Assembly: GCA_013044385.1 (NCBI GenBank)
Contig: JABEUN010000047.1
Span: 17,050-81,049, forward strand
Source of the DNA: Acidimicrobiaceae bacterium
GTDB taxonomy: Bacteria > Actinomycetota > Acidimicrobiia > Acidimicrobiales > Acidimicrobiaceae
DNA: 64,000 nucleotides
Direction: 5' to 3'
In this document: one piece after another, positions 27,963-37,037 of the stretch
Layout of the letters: each line of letters opens with the position of its first letter
Position numbering within the stretch: position 1 is the stretch's first letter
Translations under genes and position numbers: made by a program
Notes under the pieces: generated by a model
The model's input: the letters and a program-made list of their open reading frames with translations, nothing else
Told to the model about the DNA's origin: nothing
The model's database searches: none

Positions 27963-27968
27963 CTAAAG

Positions 27969-28039
27969 AGGCGGCGAGCGGAATCGAACCGCTGTGCAAG
28001 GCTTTGCAGGCCTCTGCCTAACCACTCGGCCACGCCGCC
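27969..28039 (-). tRNA. tRNA-Cys (GCA)
   Basis: The minus strand has a GGCGGCG/CGCCGCC acceptor stem with discriminator U, typical of tRNA-Cys. Anticodon loop CTGCAAA gives anticodon GCA, and the T arm contains GGTTCGATTCC. 71 bases without CCA. Confidence 0.93.
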
Positions 28040-28090
28040 CTGTTGGACTTTACAGGATAGCGAGGAAGCGGAAGTTTTTGGTCGCTTTCC

Positions 28091-28921
28091 TTAGGTCTTG
28101 GTTTTGTATCGACCCACGGCAAGAGGTGCGAAGACCGCTATCAGTCCAACTGTCCAAAGCAGGGTGTAAAGGACATAACGCGCTGTCGGTCCTCCGAGGG
28201 AAAGTGCCCGAAGGGCATCGACTGCGTTGGTGATCGGGTTTACCTTTACGAACCCCTGAAGCCAGCCCGGCATGGTGTTCACCGGAACAAATGCGGCACT
28301 TGCGAAAGTTAGGGGAAAGATCCAGATGAAGGATGCGACCTGCGCCCCCTCCACGTTCTTTGCCGCCAGTCCTGTGAATGCCGATATCCAGCTGAGCGCA
28401 AACCCGAAAAGTACGGCCAGCACGATTGAGAACAGTGCCGGCAAAATGCCATTATGGAATCTAAACCCGATCAGATACCCGACAGCGATCATCAAGAAAA
28501 TGACAGCGAGATTCCTAGCCGAGTCTGCGATTGTTCGTCCTGCCATCACAGCCGAACGTGCCATCGGAAGCGATCGGAATCGTTCAATCAGTCCTTTACC
28601 CATATCTTCAGCGAGGCCGACTCCAGTCTGGGTCGACCCGAACGCAACTGTCTGAATCACTATCCCAGGAATCAGGAAGTCTATGTAGGAGGTGTGCAAT
28701 CCCTTGACTGCGCCGCCGAAGACGTAGGTAAAAAGTACCAAGAAGATCACCGGTTGGATAGTGGAGAATACGAGAAGATCCGGGATCCTCAGGTAACGGA
28801 GCAGATTCCTTCTGGTCATTGCCATCGCATCGGAGAAAGCGTGCCGAAGTTGACCGATTACCCCTGCATCGACGACATGGTAGACATCTCCAGCATTAAT
28901 CTTTGAGAGCTGTTCAGTCAT
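28091..28921 (-). CDS. ABC-2 type exporter permease (DrrB-like)
   Basis: About 276 residues with six predicted membrane helices and the DrrB/ABC-2 pattern: a cytoplasmic N-terminus, LVFSTIQPVIFLVLFTYVFGG, the segment SLPMARSAVMAGRTIADSAR, and a late loop PVNTMPGWLQGFVKVNPITNAVDALR. It would form the channel of a drug or lipid exporter. The start at 28921 is chosen because its ATG overlaps the ATPase stop (ATGACTGA), giving translational coupling; a longer frame exists from 28969 but runs into the ATPase gene. Confidence 0.88.
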   Translation of the reverse strand: MTEQLSKINAGDVYHVVDAGVIGQLRHAFSDAMAMTRRNLLRYLRIPDLLVFSTIQPVIFLVLFTYVFGGAVKGLHTSYIDFLIPGIVIQTVAFGSTQTGVGLAEDMGKGLIERFRSLPMARSAVMAGRTIADSARNLAVIFLMIAVGYLIGFRFHNGILPALFSIVLAVLFGFALSWISAFTGLAAKNVEGAQVASFIWIFPLTFASAAFVPVNTMPGWLQGFVKVNPITNAVDALRALSLGGPTARYVLYTLLWTVGLIAVFAPLAVGRYKTKT

Positions 28922-29888
28922 AACTACCACCTTTGGTCCCATGTCCAACCAGAGAAAGAAAGGCATCATCGAGGGTCGGTTTCATGACCGCCACTTCTGC
29001 TACCGGCAGTCCCGATTGATCGAGGAGCCGGACGACATCAGCTACGATGCCGCTCCTCTCCCTGATCGCCATTCTGATTCTTCCGGCGACTATCTCCACT
29101 TTGTTGGGATCCAGCGCTATGGCGCTAAGTACGATCGCTGCTTCGTCATGTCTTGAAGCGTCCTCGAGCGCCACTTCCAAAACCGATGATCCGACAAGTG
29201 ATTTCAGTTCGGAAGGTGTCCCCATTGCGATCACCTTTCCAGAGTCGATCACAGCGAGATTCTGCGCCAACCTGTCGGCCTCTTCCAGATACTGGGTGGT
29301 AAGGAGGATCGTGGACCCCATCGCCGCAAGCCTCTCAAGCACCTCCCAGAGGTCGTTTCGTGATCGCGGGTCGAGTCCCGTTGTCGGCTCATCGAGGAAA
29401 AGTACCACCGGCTCCGCGATCAAGGCTGCGGCAAGATCAAGGCGTCTCCTCATGCCTCCTGAGTAGCCCTTTGCAACCCGATCCGCCGCTCCGGTCAGAT
29501 CGAAATCGTTGAGAAGTTCTGCCGACCTTGACCGGACCAGTTTCTTAGGAAGGTGGTAGAGACGACCTACTAGATCAAGATTTTCCCGACCCGTGAGGTT
29601 CTCGTCTACGGCAGCGTACTGTCCTGCTAAACCGATTCTGGACCTCAGGCGCCGAGGCTCCTTTACAACGTCTAGACCCGCTACTGTCGCCCTGCCAGAA
29701 TCGGGTGAGAGGAGTGTCGTGAGGATCTTGACGATTGTAGTCTTACCAGCTCCATTGGGTCCGAGTAGTCCGAAAATCTGGCCTCTTGGAACCGAGAAGC
29801 TGACCGAGTCCACTGCCAGATAGGAGCCAAAACTCTTCGAAACGCAGTCGACTTCTATCAGAAGTTCTGAGGAGTATTCCACCAGCAC
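28914..29888 (-). CDS. ABC exporter ATP-binding protein (DrrA-like)
   Basis: A 324-residue ATPase. Walker A is GPNGAGKTT near residue 43, the signature is YSGGMRRRLDLAAALI near 143, Walker B is VVLFLDEPTTGLDPRSR near 165, and the H-loop is replaced by Gln in LLTTQYLEEADRLA, as in DrrA proteins. The C-terminal 90 residues form the DrrA-type extension ending MKPTLDDAFLSLVGH. It drives the coupled DrrB-like permease, exporting a hydrophobic compound. Starts at GTG (29888). Confidence 0.92.
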   Translation of the reverse strand: MLVEYSSELLIEVDCVSKSFGSYLAVDSVSFSVPRGQIFGLLGPNGAGKTTIVKILTTLLSPDSGRATVAGLDVVKEPRRLRSRIGLAGQYAAVDENLTGRENLDLVGRLYHLPKKLVRSRSAELLNDFDLTGAADRVAKGYSGGMRRRLDLAAALIAEPVVLFLDEPTTGLDPRSRNDLWEVLERLAAMGSTILLTTQYLEEADRLAQNLAVIDSGKVIAMGTPSELKSLVGSSVLEVALEDASRHDEAAIVLSAIALDPNKVEIVAGRIRMAIRERSGIVADVVRLLDQSGLPVAEVAVMKPTLDDAFLSLVGHGTKGGSYD

Positions 29889-29942
29889 AAGCTAACAAAT
29901 TTTCAAACCCCTTACCAACCTGAAATCTACGATTACGGCAGC

Positions 29943-30497
29943 ATGAGGCATTGGTGCAACAATAGCAAGGTGGCCGACACATCAACGAGAAGAAGAAAAG
30001 TACGGTGGATACTTGGCACTGCGGCGATCCTCATAGCAACAGTAGGCACGATCTTGTCGGTCCCCACGTCATCGAAACCCGCGACTATTCCACTGCCTTA
30101 CCCCGAATCATCGGGCCAATCTATGCTCGCAGCACTTGCGATCGGCTCCTACCTTCCTGGCAACGTCGAGTCCGCATTTTATGTCCCAAGAGGAACCGTT
30201 CAGGTTGGCCAGGAAGTTTACGATAATGGGACCAGTTCATTCGATCGTGCCCTCATATTACGGCTGCCAATCGCTGGAGCTGCAGCGTCTGAATTCTTCG
30301 ATGTTGCTCTGTCCGATAAGGGTTGGAACGTTATCTACAACAAGGTGGCGGGCGCCAAATCGACTCTGATCGCACGGATTGCAGGCTCTGATGGTAACTT
30401 CTGGGAAGTCGGTGTCACCCAGACGGTACCAAAAAAGTTCAAGGGTAAGGGCGGCAATTTAGTGGAGACTAGGATCCTGCAGATTCAACCTCAGTGA
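29943..30497 (+). CDS. Hypothetical membrane-anchored extracytoplasmic protein
   Basis: A 184-residue protein: a basic N-terminus (RRRKVRW), one hydrophobic segment at about residues 22-40 (ILGTAAILIATVGTILSV), then a soluble domain of about 140 residues. No cysteine-based lipoprotein box follows the hydrophobic segment, so it is likely an N-terminal membrane anchor. I recognise no domain. It is divergent from the ABC exporter genes. The exact start is uncertain because no good ribosome site is seen. Confidence 0.55.
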   Translation: MRHWCNNSKVADTSTRRRKVRWILGTAAILIATVGTILSVPTSSKPATIPLPYPESSGQSMLAALAIGSYLPGNVESAFYVPRGTVQVGQEVYDNGTSSFDRALILRLPIAGAAASEFFDVALSDKGWNVIYNKVAGAKSTLIARIAGSDGNFWEVGVTQTVPKKFKGKGGNLVETRILQIQPQ

Positions 30498-30580
30498 GGT
30501 GCATGTCACCAGCGGGAATGCGCCGAACTCTACCGAATTGAGGCACTAATTGCGAAGGACGATCGACACAGTGCAAATAC

Positions 30581-31846
30581 GTGCAGAGGCGGAAGTTGAA
30601 AAGCACCTCTAAGGCCGATTTCGAAGTTGCCGTTGTAGGCGGAGGGCCATCTGGGTCGACTGCTGCGTTGGTGTTGGCGAGATCTGGAGCAAGGGTCATT
30701 GTCATCGACAAGGCGCAGTTCCCTCGCGACAAGGCATGTGGCGACGTGATCGGTCCTAAGGCGGTCAGAATACTTGAGACTCTCGGTGTCAGCCGGCCAG
30801 CGGATGCCATTGACCTATCTGATGTTGCAATTGTCGGTCCAAGCGGAGCTGCAATACGTCTCCCTTCTGAAGCCGGACTCGACTACAGCGGAATAGGTTG
30901 GTCTTGCCCCCGAACATCGTTTGATGCACACCTTCTACAAGCAGCAGTGACGAATGGTGCTTGTGTCCGCACTGCCAGAGTCGAAAAAATTGGATCAGAC
31001 TCACGGCGCTTCGAGCTGCGCCTCTCAGATGGGACCGAGGTAACCTCGGATTACCTGATCGGAGCCGACGGATCCAACTCGAGTACAGCCACCCAACTTG
31101 ACTTAGTTGACTCGGCGAGCCTCCTTCTTGGGTTCGCAGCCCGATCATATGTCACCGGCAAGGTAGAACTCCCGACAATCTCGCTTTGGAATAGTGATAA
31201 AAGGCGTCTGTTCCCAGGCTACGGGTGGGCATTCCCTAGCTTTGGAGGGAGGCTTAATTTGGGGGTAGGTGTCGGAGTGGGTAGTAACCGGAAGCTGGGG
31301 GCAGCAGCAACAAAGCAGGTGCCTATCTATGCCGAGATGCTTTATCGCACTGGCATCATCGAAAAGCCGCCTACCTTGGGCCCGCTACTAGGTGGCTGGA
31401 TAAAGATGGGCTCATCCGGAACGAAAGCCGCATTAGGGAATGCACTTTTGGTTGGCGATGCGGCAGGATTCGTAAATCCGCTGCAGGGTGAAGGTATAGC
31501 ACAAGCAATTGCTTCAGGGAAAGCTGCCGCCGAAGTGATCCTCGCCGGTTACGGCCGTCCGGCTAAGCAGTACCAAAATTGGATTGACGACAATTTAGCC
31601 CCGTACCAGAGGGCAGCTTCGGTACTCCACAGACTTGCATTGCAAAGCCCAGCTCTTGCTTCGGTAGCCACTTCGGTTCTCTTTGCAAAGCCGCTTGAGA
31701 GCGTGATCGCATCCACATGGGGAATCTTCTGGAACGACCTTGCTGATGGCGCCGGAAGGATCTCAGGGGCCGGCTCGGCAAGGACCCTTTTAAAAATGCT
31801 CAATTATGTCGATCTACTGTCGAACCGATATGCACCACGACCCTGA
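30581..31846 (+). CDS. Geranylgeranyl reductase-family FAD-dependent oxidoreductase
   Basis: A 421-residue flavoprotein. The FAD-binding motif VAVVGGGPSGSTAAL is near residue 17, followed by FPRDKACGDVIGPKAV, the RDKxCGxG signature of the GGR family, and the second FAD motif LLVGDAAGFVNPLQGEGIAQAI near residue 300. Actinobacterial relatives reduce isoprenoid double bonds, for example in menaquinone side chains (MenJ) or archaeal-type lipids. Substrate here is inferred only by family. It starts at GTG, 84 bases after the preceding gene. Confidence 0.87.
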   Translation: MQRRKLKSTSKADFEVAVVGGGPSGSTAALVLARSGARVIVIDKAQFPRDKACGDVIGPKAVRILETLGVSRPADAIDLSDVAIVGPSGAAIRLPSEAGLDYSGIGWSCPRTSFDAHLLQAAVTNGACVRTARVEKIGSDSRRFELRLSDGTEVTSDYLIGADGSNSSTATQLDLVDSASLLLGFAARSYVTGKVELPTISLWNSDKRRLFPGYGWAFPSFGGRLNLGVGVGVGSNRKLGAAATKQVPIYAEMLYRTGIIEKPPTLGPLLGGWIKMGSSGTKAALGNALLVGDAAGFVNPLQGEGIAQAIASGKAAAEVILAGYGRPAKQYQNWIDDNLAPYQRAASVLHRLALQSPALASVATSVLFAKPLESVIASTWGIFWNDLADGAGRISGAGSARTLLKMLNYVDLLSNRYAPRP

Positions 31847-31867
31847 CTTCCATGAACGTCGGAAGAT

Positions 31868-32422
31868 TCACATTAGGCTAACGAACGCCTCGAGCCCGTC
31901 AATGCTGGTTGCGTTTTTCCTCTGGCGGTAACCGATGAGTCCTTCCGGACCCTTCTTGTCACACCACTGCTGCATATCGTCTCGCTCCGCAATGAGATCC
32001 ATGCGGGGGACCCCATAGCCGCAGCTGGTGGAGACTCGATTCACCTCTACCAAAACAATTGACCTAGCTCCTACGTTTACTGGGAAATGCTTTGAGTAAT
32101 CCACGAACTCTTCATCGTGGATCGTGAACACTTTCCCGGTCCCATGCACCCTTGCGACCTTCGGAATCTCATCGAAAGAACACCACATGATCACAATGCG
32201 ACCGTTCTCTTTGATGTGCGCGATCGTCTCGGAACCCGATCCAGTCAGGTCAAGATAGGCAATGGTCTTCGGATCTAGGACTGCAAATGTACCTACTCCG
32301 CCCTTTGGCGAACAGTTGATATGCCCCTCTGCAGCCAGAGGAGCAGTCGACACGAAGAACACTTTCTGGTCAGAAATGAACTGGATCGTTTTCTCATCCA
32401 ATTCAGCACCCTTCAGTCCCAT
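31868..32422 (-). CDS. Pyridoxamine 5'-phosphate oxidase-like FMN-binding protein
   Basis: About 184 residues in the split-barrel flavin fold: FISDQKVFFVSTAP at the first strand, GHINCSPKGG, then TIAYLDLTGSGSETIAHIKENGRIVIMW, a typical FMN-binding segment of PNPOx-like proteins. It probably binds FMN or F420 rather than making pyridoxal phosphate, but this is not certain. I use the ATG at 32422, which has GGAGG seven bases upstream; a longer frame to 32491 lacks this. Convergent with the reductase gene. Confidence 0.82.
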   Translation of the reverse strand: MGLKGAELDEKTIQFISDQKVFFVSTAPLAAEGHINCSPKGGVGTFAVLDPKTIAYLDLTGSGSETIAHIKENGRIVIMWCSFDEIPKVARVHGTGKVFTIHDEEFVDYSKHFPVNVGARSIVLVEVNRVSTSCGYGVPRMDLIAERDDMQQWCDKKGPEGLIGYRQRKNATSIDGLEAFVSLM

Positions 32423-33029
32423 TGCGAACCTCCAACACCCATAGCAAACTCCCAACCCAAACTGGCTCGCAGCTGATTTTTCTACGCCCATCCTAGGTCA
32501 GCATTGTGTGGATCGCCTTGGCCGTATGGTGGCTACTCCCTACCTTGGAGAGCCACTCACATGAATCACTGGGAGAAGGTGCCATCGGTCAAGTAGGGGA
32601 TCGGAGTGTCCGGACTTGGCTCTCGCCAAGGTGCAAATCTAGGTGAGCCCATCCGGTACTACTACTACGTTGAGGTGACCTCGCATCGCACCGAGTTGCA
32701 CAGACAGCGGCGACCTGAGACCACAAAAAGATGGTAGTCCGGACGGCAAATTCACCGTTGCCGATCGATTTCAATCAGGGATCGATGGCGATCCAGCCCG
32801 ATTTGCCGCCAGACGACTCTGATGAAGAAACCATGCCGATAGCGGACCCGGGCCAGTCGACCAGGCAAGGAATAGCACTTTCCTTGCGGTGCTCCAGACT
32901 GGAAAAGATTGCGAAGGTCGGCTCTATTGCCCAAAGCTGGACTTCACGCTTCAAAACGACTCGGCTCTGCAAAAGATCGGATCTTGCTCCGGTTGGCACT
33001 CGCGAGCCTTGGCTGTTAGCCTCACAACA
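32423..33029. other. Gene-free stretch upstream of selD
   Basis: About 600 bases without a credible gene on either strand. I looked for a tRNA-Sec (long, anticodon UCA) here and found none. The selD promoter must lie in the right part. Confidence 0.5.
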
Positions 33030-34088
33030 ATGGAACACGCGCCCAGGCTGACGTCTTTCAGCCACGGAGCTGGTTGAGCCTGCAAGCTCGCCCCTGGCGA
33101 CTTGGACCAGGTTCTGGCCCGTCTGAAACCTAGTAGTTCTAATGAGGTCTTGGTCGACGCCACGACTGGGGACGACGCGGCCGTGCTCAAGTTCGGAGAT
33201 CGGGCTATCGTCTATACAGTTGACTTCATCACCCCATTGGTCGACGACCCGTTCAATTGGGGAAGGATCGCAGCGGCGAACTCCGCTTCAGATGTATATG
33301 CGATGGGTGGAATCCCCAAGTTCGCACTAAACATCGTCGCTTGGAACAACGATGACCTTCCAGACTCGATCCTGGTTGAAGTGTTAAAGGGAGCCGAATC
33401 GGTCGCCCGTCAGGGGGGCTGGATTACAGTAGGCGGACATACCGTAACTGACAAGGAGCCGAAGTTTGGCCTGTCAGTTATAGGTGAGGCGGACCCCAGT
33501 AGGTTGTTACGGAACTCGGGCCTTAAGACCGGCGATACCATAGTGCTGACTAAGCCAATAGGTACGGGGATCGTAACTACTGCCATCAAGTCCGGTGTCG
33601 TGACCGAACACGACCGGATAGACGTGATCGAGCAGATGGCACAACTGAATGACACTGCATCCCAAGCAGCCCTTCTCTTTGGCTCAGAAGCTGCAACAGA
33701 CGTGACAGGCTTCGGACTCCTCGGTCACCTCTATAAGATGAGCCGGGCGTCCCATGTAGCCATAGAACTGAGCATCGGATCGGTACCGATCATTGAAGGT
33801 GTCGCCGATCTGGTGAGATTGGGTCAGGTTCCAAGTGGAAGTAAGCGGAACTTGGCATGGGTTGAACCCCACCTTCAGATGAGCGAGGATCTCAAATCCG
33901 GTTCAGTCCTAGATGACACACTTCTAATGCTGGCAGACGCCCAGACTTCCGGGGGGCTATGTATTGCACTTGAGGCAAACAAGGTCGATCAAGCGATCTC
34001 ATGGCTCTCAGAAAGGTCGGTAAGCGCTTGGCCGATAGCCACAGTGGGTGGATATTCCGAAGACGGCCAGATCGAGATAGTGCCTTAG
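33030..34088 (+). CDS. selD: Selenide, water dikinase; active-site selenocysteine encoded by UGA
   Basis: Makes selenophosphate from selenide and ATP, the donor for selenocysteine. The ATG at 33030 opens MEHAPRLTSFSHGAG, then an in-frame TGA (33075-33077), then ACKLAPGDLDQVLARL, continuing without interruption to 34088. E. coli SelD has SHGAGCGCK here, so UGA sits exactly on the catalytic Cys, and reading it as Sec gives 352 residues, the normal length. Further motifs are GDDAAVLKF, DFITPLVDDP, AANSASDVYAMGG and DVTGFGLLGH. A gene caller that stops at UGA would begin at the TTG at 33102 and lose the active site. Confidence 0.92.
33078..33111 (+). promoter_or_regulatory. Candidate bacterial SECIS element in selD
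   Basis: Directly after the UGA the mRNA can form small hairpins: TCGCC/GGCGA (33088-33100) or CCTGG/CCAGG (33093-33111) with a loop containing GG. In the first, a GG begins 18 bases after the UGA, the spacing seen in fdhF-type elements. These are weak stems and mutually exclusive; the choice needs folding. Confidence 0.4.
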
Positions 34089-34342
34089 TACGAGTTTCCT
34101 AGCTATACAAAACCCCACCGGGTAGCCCTTTGTAAAAGGTTCGGCACGAATAGATTTTTCAACTCCTGCCAGGTTATTTAGACCTGTAGTCAAAACCAAG
34201 ACGCCGACGCAACCTATATCGCACTGCGCTACGGCTGAAACTCGCGTGGACCAGCATCGGTTTGGTCATGACATGGGTCTCAATTACTGATTCGTCTCTC
34301 TTACCAAATAAGGCCGAGACGGACGCGTAACTGCTCGCTGTC
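34089..34342. other. Short gene-free stretch
   Basis: About 250 bases between convergent transcription units. I see no strong terminator or gene. Confidence 0.4.
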
Positions 34343-34516
34343 CTATGTTGTCTCCCGGCTTGGAGGTGGCGTCTGCTCACCTAGATAGTTAGCCCTGCGC
34401 CTATGACGACGAAGCGCTCTGATCCCGATCACAGAGGCGGCAGTGATCGAAAAGAATCCGAGTAGGACCAGCACGGCAAACACATAGGGTTGATTTGACA
34501 TACCCGCCATCGGCAT
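34343..34516 (-). CDS. Small single-helix membrane protein
   Basis: A 57-codon frame starting MPMAGMSN, with one hydrophobic segment (YVFAVLVLLGFFSITAASVI), then a strongly basic stretch (RALRRHRRRANYL) and a polar tail ending in TAG at 34343-34345. It begins 10 bases after the MFS gene stop on the same strand. Three ATGs (34516, 34510, 34501) could serve as start. The helix followed by positive charges predicts an N-out, C-in topology. It may be an accessory subunit of the transporter, or simply an unrelated small protein. Confidence 0.5.
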   Translation of the reverse strand: MPMAGMSNQPYVFAVLVLLGFFSITAASVIGIRALRRHRRRANYLGEQTPPPSRETT

Positions 34517-34525
34517 TGGCACGAC

Positions 34526-35932
34526 TCAGAGTCCCCGAATCCTGTCGCCGGCGACCAGGTCGCGCAGTATCGCCAAAGGTCGCAATCTCGCAAGGCCTGC
34601 GTGGCCTCCAGGAGAATCCATCGCCAAGATCTCCGATGGCTCGGCTGCGTCGTGAGGCTGGAGGGCCTTGTTCATAGCACCACGTCGAAGCGCAAACGGT
34701 ATGCAGATGAACACAAAAAGTGCTCCAGGAAGTGCCAGTATGACTCCTGGTGATATGAATGTAACGAGTGCACCCCAACCTATGCCAGCCACTCCCATTG
34801 CGCCGGTAGTGAGGGAGAGTTGCACGCTGGCCACTCGACCCCTCATCTGGTCAGTTGCAACTCCCTGGTTGGCCGAGTAGATCCCCGCCATGAACACTGC
34901 TTGGGAACCACCAGCAATGGCGGATGAAACCAGAGCAACTCCCAGATTGTGCACTAGCCCCAAGCTGACAAGGGGCAACCCACTAAAAATGCCAGAGGTG
35001 ATGAGTATCGGAACCGCTGGCAAACGTCGCCCGAAAGCCATCATGAAGAGAGGGCCGACTACGGAGCCAAACCCGAATGCGGTGAGAAGAAGTCCATATG
35101 CAGCAGCATTCCCATTCAAATTCGAAGTCGCCACGGCTGGAAGGATGCCGACCGAGGCCATTGTAAGACTGCAGTGAAGTCCTACCCAAATGAGCATCGT
35201 TCCAAGCGGAGCTGTTTTTCGGATGTAGCTGAATCCTTCGGCGACCTGACGGAAAACGTGAGGCCGCTCGGACTCACGGTCGGGTGTCAAGGTGGCTCGG
35301 CGGACATGCCAAAGCATTGCAACACCGACGTAGTAGAAAACTGCGCAGACTAAGAAGGCGGCACCTGGCCCGATCCCGGTCAGCACTAACGTGGCAACTG
35401 CCGGACCGGTAAGCTCCGCTCCTTGTTGGGCGATTCGAGCGTTCATGCTAGCGTTCAAAAGTCGGTCCCGGCCGACTAGGTCGGGGATCATGGCCTGCCA
35501 CGCCGGCCCCTGAATTGAATTCCCAATTCCAATTGCAGTGACAAAGATCAAAAGGTTGCTCAGGTTGAGATTACCCGTCGTGATAAACAGCGTCGCTAGC
35601 GTACAGCTGATCGCGTTTACCAGTTGACCCACCGCCGCCATGCGGGCCCTGTTTCTTCGATCCGCTGCACTCCCTGCTAGAAGTCCGAAAAGCATGGATG
35701 GAATCAGAAGGAGCATGCTTACCATGCTTGGCCAGAAAGATGAGTGGTGGCCAAGGCGGTACGCCTCCCAACCAGCAACGAGAATCACCGCAAAGCGGCC
35801 CGAATTACCACTGAGGGCTGCAGTCCAGACCCAGCGAAATGGGATCACCTCAAATGCCGAAAACATCCCCTTGAGGCCATGGTTCTCATCGGCGCCTGCA
35901 TTGCTACCGAGTGACCCGTGGTGATCATTCAA
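34526..35932 (-). CDS. MFS transporter (EntS/MFS_3-like)
   Basis: A 468-residue, twelve-helix major facilitator. The loop between helices 2 and 3 has GSAADRRNRARM, the MFS signature, and the overall pattern (GPAWQAMIPDLVGRDRLLNASMNAR) is the MFS_3/enterobactin-exporter type, in which these segments are conserved. The C-terminal 60 residues are a hydrophilic tail. It likely exports a small molecule. The start is TTG at 35932, with GGAG seven bases upstream. Confidence 0.85.
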   Translation of the reverse strand: MNDHHGSLGSNAGADENHGLKGMFSAFEVIPFRWVWTAALSGNSGRFAVILVAGWEAYRLGHHSSFWPSMVSMLLLIPSMLFGLLAGSAADRRNRARMAAVGQLVNAISCTLATLFITTGNLNLSNLLIFVTAIGIGNSIQGPAWQAMIPDLVGRDRLLNASMNARIAQQGAELTGPAVATLVLTGIGPGAAFLVCAVFYYVGVAMLWHVRRATLTPDRESERPHVFRQVAEGFSYIRKTAPLGTMLIWVGLHCSLTMASVGILPAVATSNLNGNAAAYGLLLTAFGFGSVVGPLFMMAFGRRLPAVPILITSGIFSGLPLVSLGLVHNLGVALVSSAIAGGSQAVFMAGIYSANQGVATDQMRGRVASVQLSLTTGAMGVAGIGWGALVTFISPGVILALPGALFVFICIPFALRRGAMNKALQPHDAAEPSEILAMDSPGGHAGLARLRPLAILRDLVAGDRIRGL

Positions 35933-36351
35933 GCGACTTCTCCTTGCAGGTGTAACTTGCGGTAGTTTCTGTGGGCATGAGGCAACACCTGTCCGGAGTC
36001 TGGGTATTGTCTACCGTCATTTGCGGTATTGGTGCTCACGAAGGTGCAGACTCCAACTGAACTAGGACGTGCATAGTCCGGCCAGTCACAGAGATCGAGT
36101 GTGGCATCGATACCCCAATCCACTTCTGTGTTAATCAACGTACTACCGAGTTGTTTCGCCCGCCACCTCGGTGCAACGAGACGGCCACCACATCCGGTAT
36201 GGATCTGGCTGGGTTGGAGCCCGAAGGTGCCAACGTAAGGTATAGTTCGAGATCTGTTCGCTACGCTGGAGATTTCACGGTGGAACTCTGCTTCGGCGAA
36301 ATCAGGAACGGATCGCATTAATGCTTTCGGTCCTTTGGCTGCCATTTGCAT
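35929..36351 (-). CDS. Hypothetical protein, doubtful
   Basis: A 140-codon frame ending exactly over the start of the MFS gene. I recognise no domain; the segment RTIPYVGTFGLQPSQIHTGCGG looks protein-like but the remainder is poor in typical secondary-structure patterns. The coupling to the MFS start is the main support. It could be a relic of a longer gene. Confidence 0.25.
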   Translation of the reverse strand: MQMAAKGPKALMRSVPDFAEAEFHREISSVANRSRTIPYVGTFGLQPSQIHTGCGGRLVAPRWRAKQLGSTLINTEVDWGIDATLDLCDWPDYARPSSVGVCTFVSTNTANDGRQYPDSGQVLPHAHRNYRKLHLQGEVA

Positions 36352-37037
36352 CAGAAATCGTCACGTTCTAGTGGTGCAATAGTTGCCTCGCCGACCTGCA
36401 GGACCTGCTCTGCCGACGAGCGTGTGCCACAGAACCGGGCACAGAGCGATGTATCTAGATCTGTCATATCCGGTGCCGGGTCATCACCTAAGTCAGCCTA
36501 GGCGATTGGCTCATGAACTGGGAAGACGACGCCGATTCGTTGACCCAATCTACTTTGAGTGTTGCTTTTAGAGGACGAACCCCGGCCCTGATGGGACTAT
36601 GACATCTCTGCCAGGAGCCATTGGCTATCGGCTCGGAAGTGCCACGGGCCATCGGAAATCCCCGCTAGATGGCTCGCTAGTCTCTGGTCTTTCAGCGAAT
36701 CACCGAAATTTCTTCTGCCTACGGCCGGCATGAACGGTGCTGAGAGCGCATAGAGGCATACAGAGCCGAAGCATTGGGAGTACGAGTTTTACATTCGCGC
36801 AGACACTTTTTTCACAGAAACTAACGTGTTTCCTTGTACGCAAGTTGCAAGTCGATCGGCCGGAAATTTGGTTGTCGAAGTGCGAAGATGCGGTCTATTT
36901 GATTTCAATGGTTAGGCCGAAGGAATTGAGTGAGCTACTTGAAATAGTGGGACAGCGTAAATTTCGGTGCCTCAAAACGGAGGCCCGGAAATCTTCTGCA
37001 TCGAGTGGTTCCAATATGGCTGTGGTGGGAGGGGATT
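36352..37037. other. Gene-free stretch before the SufR-like regulator
   Basis: About 690 bases. Short frames on the plus strand (36383-36571 and 36737-37048) show no family resemblance. I see no RNA gene or repeat. Confidence 0.45.

Noticed and set aside
32423..33029. Search for a tRNA-Sec gene before selD
   Set aside because: A CTTCAAA string occurs near 32949, but it lacks flanking stem complementarity and there is no T arm, so it is not a tRNA.
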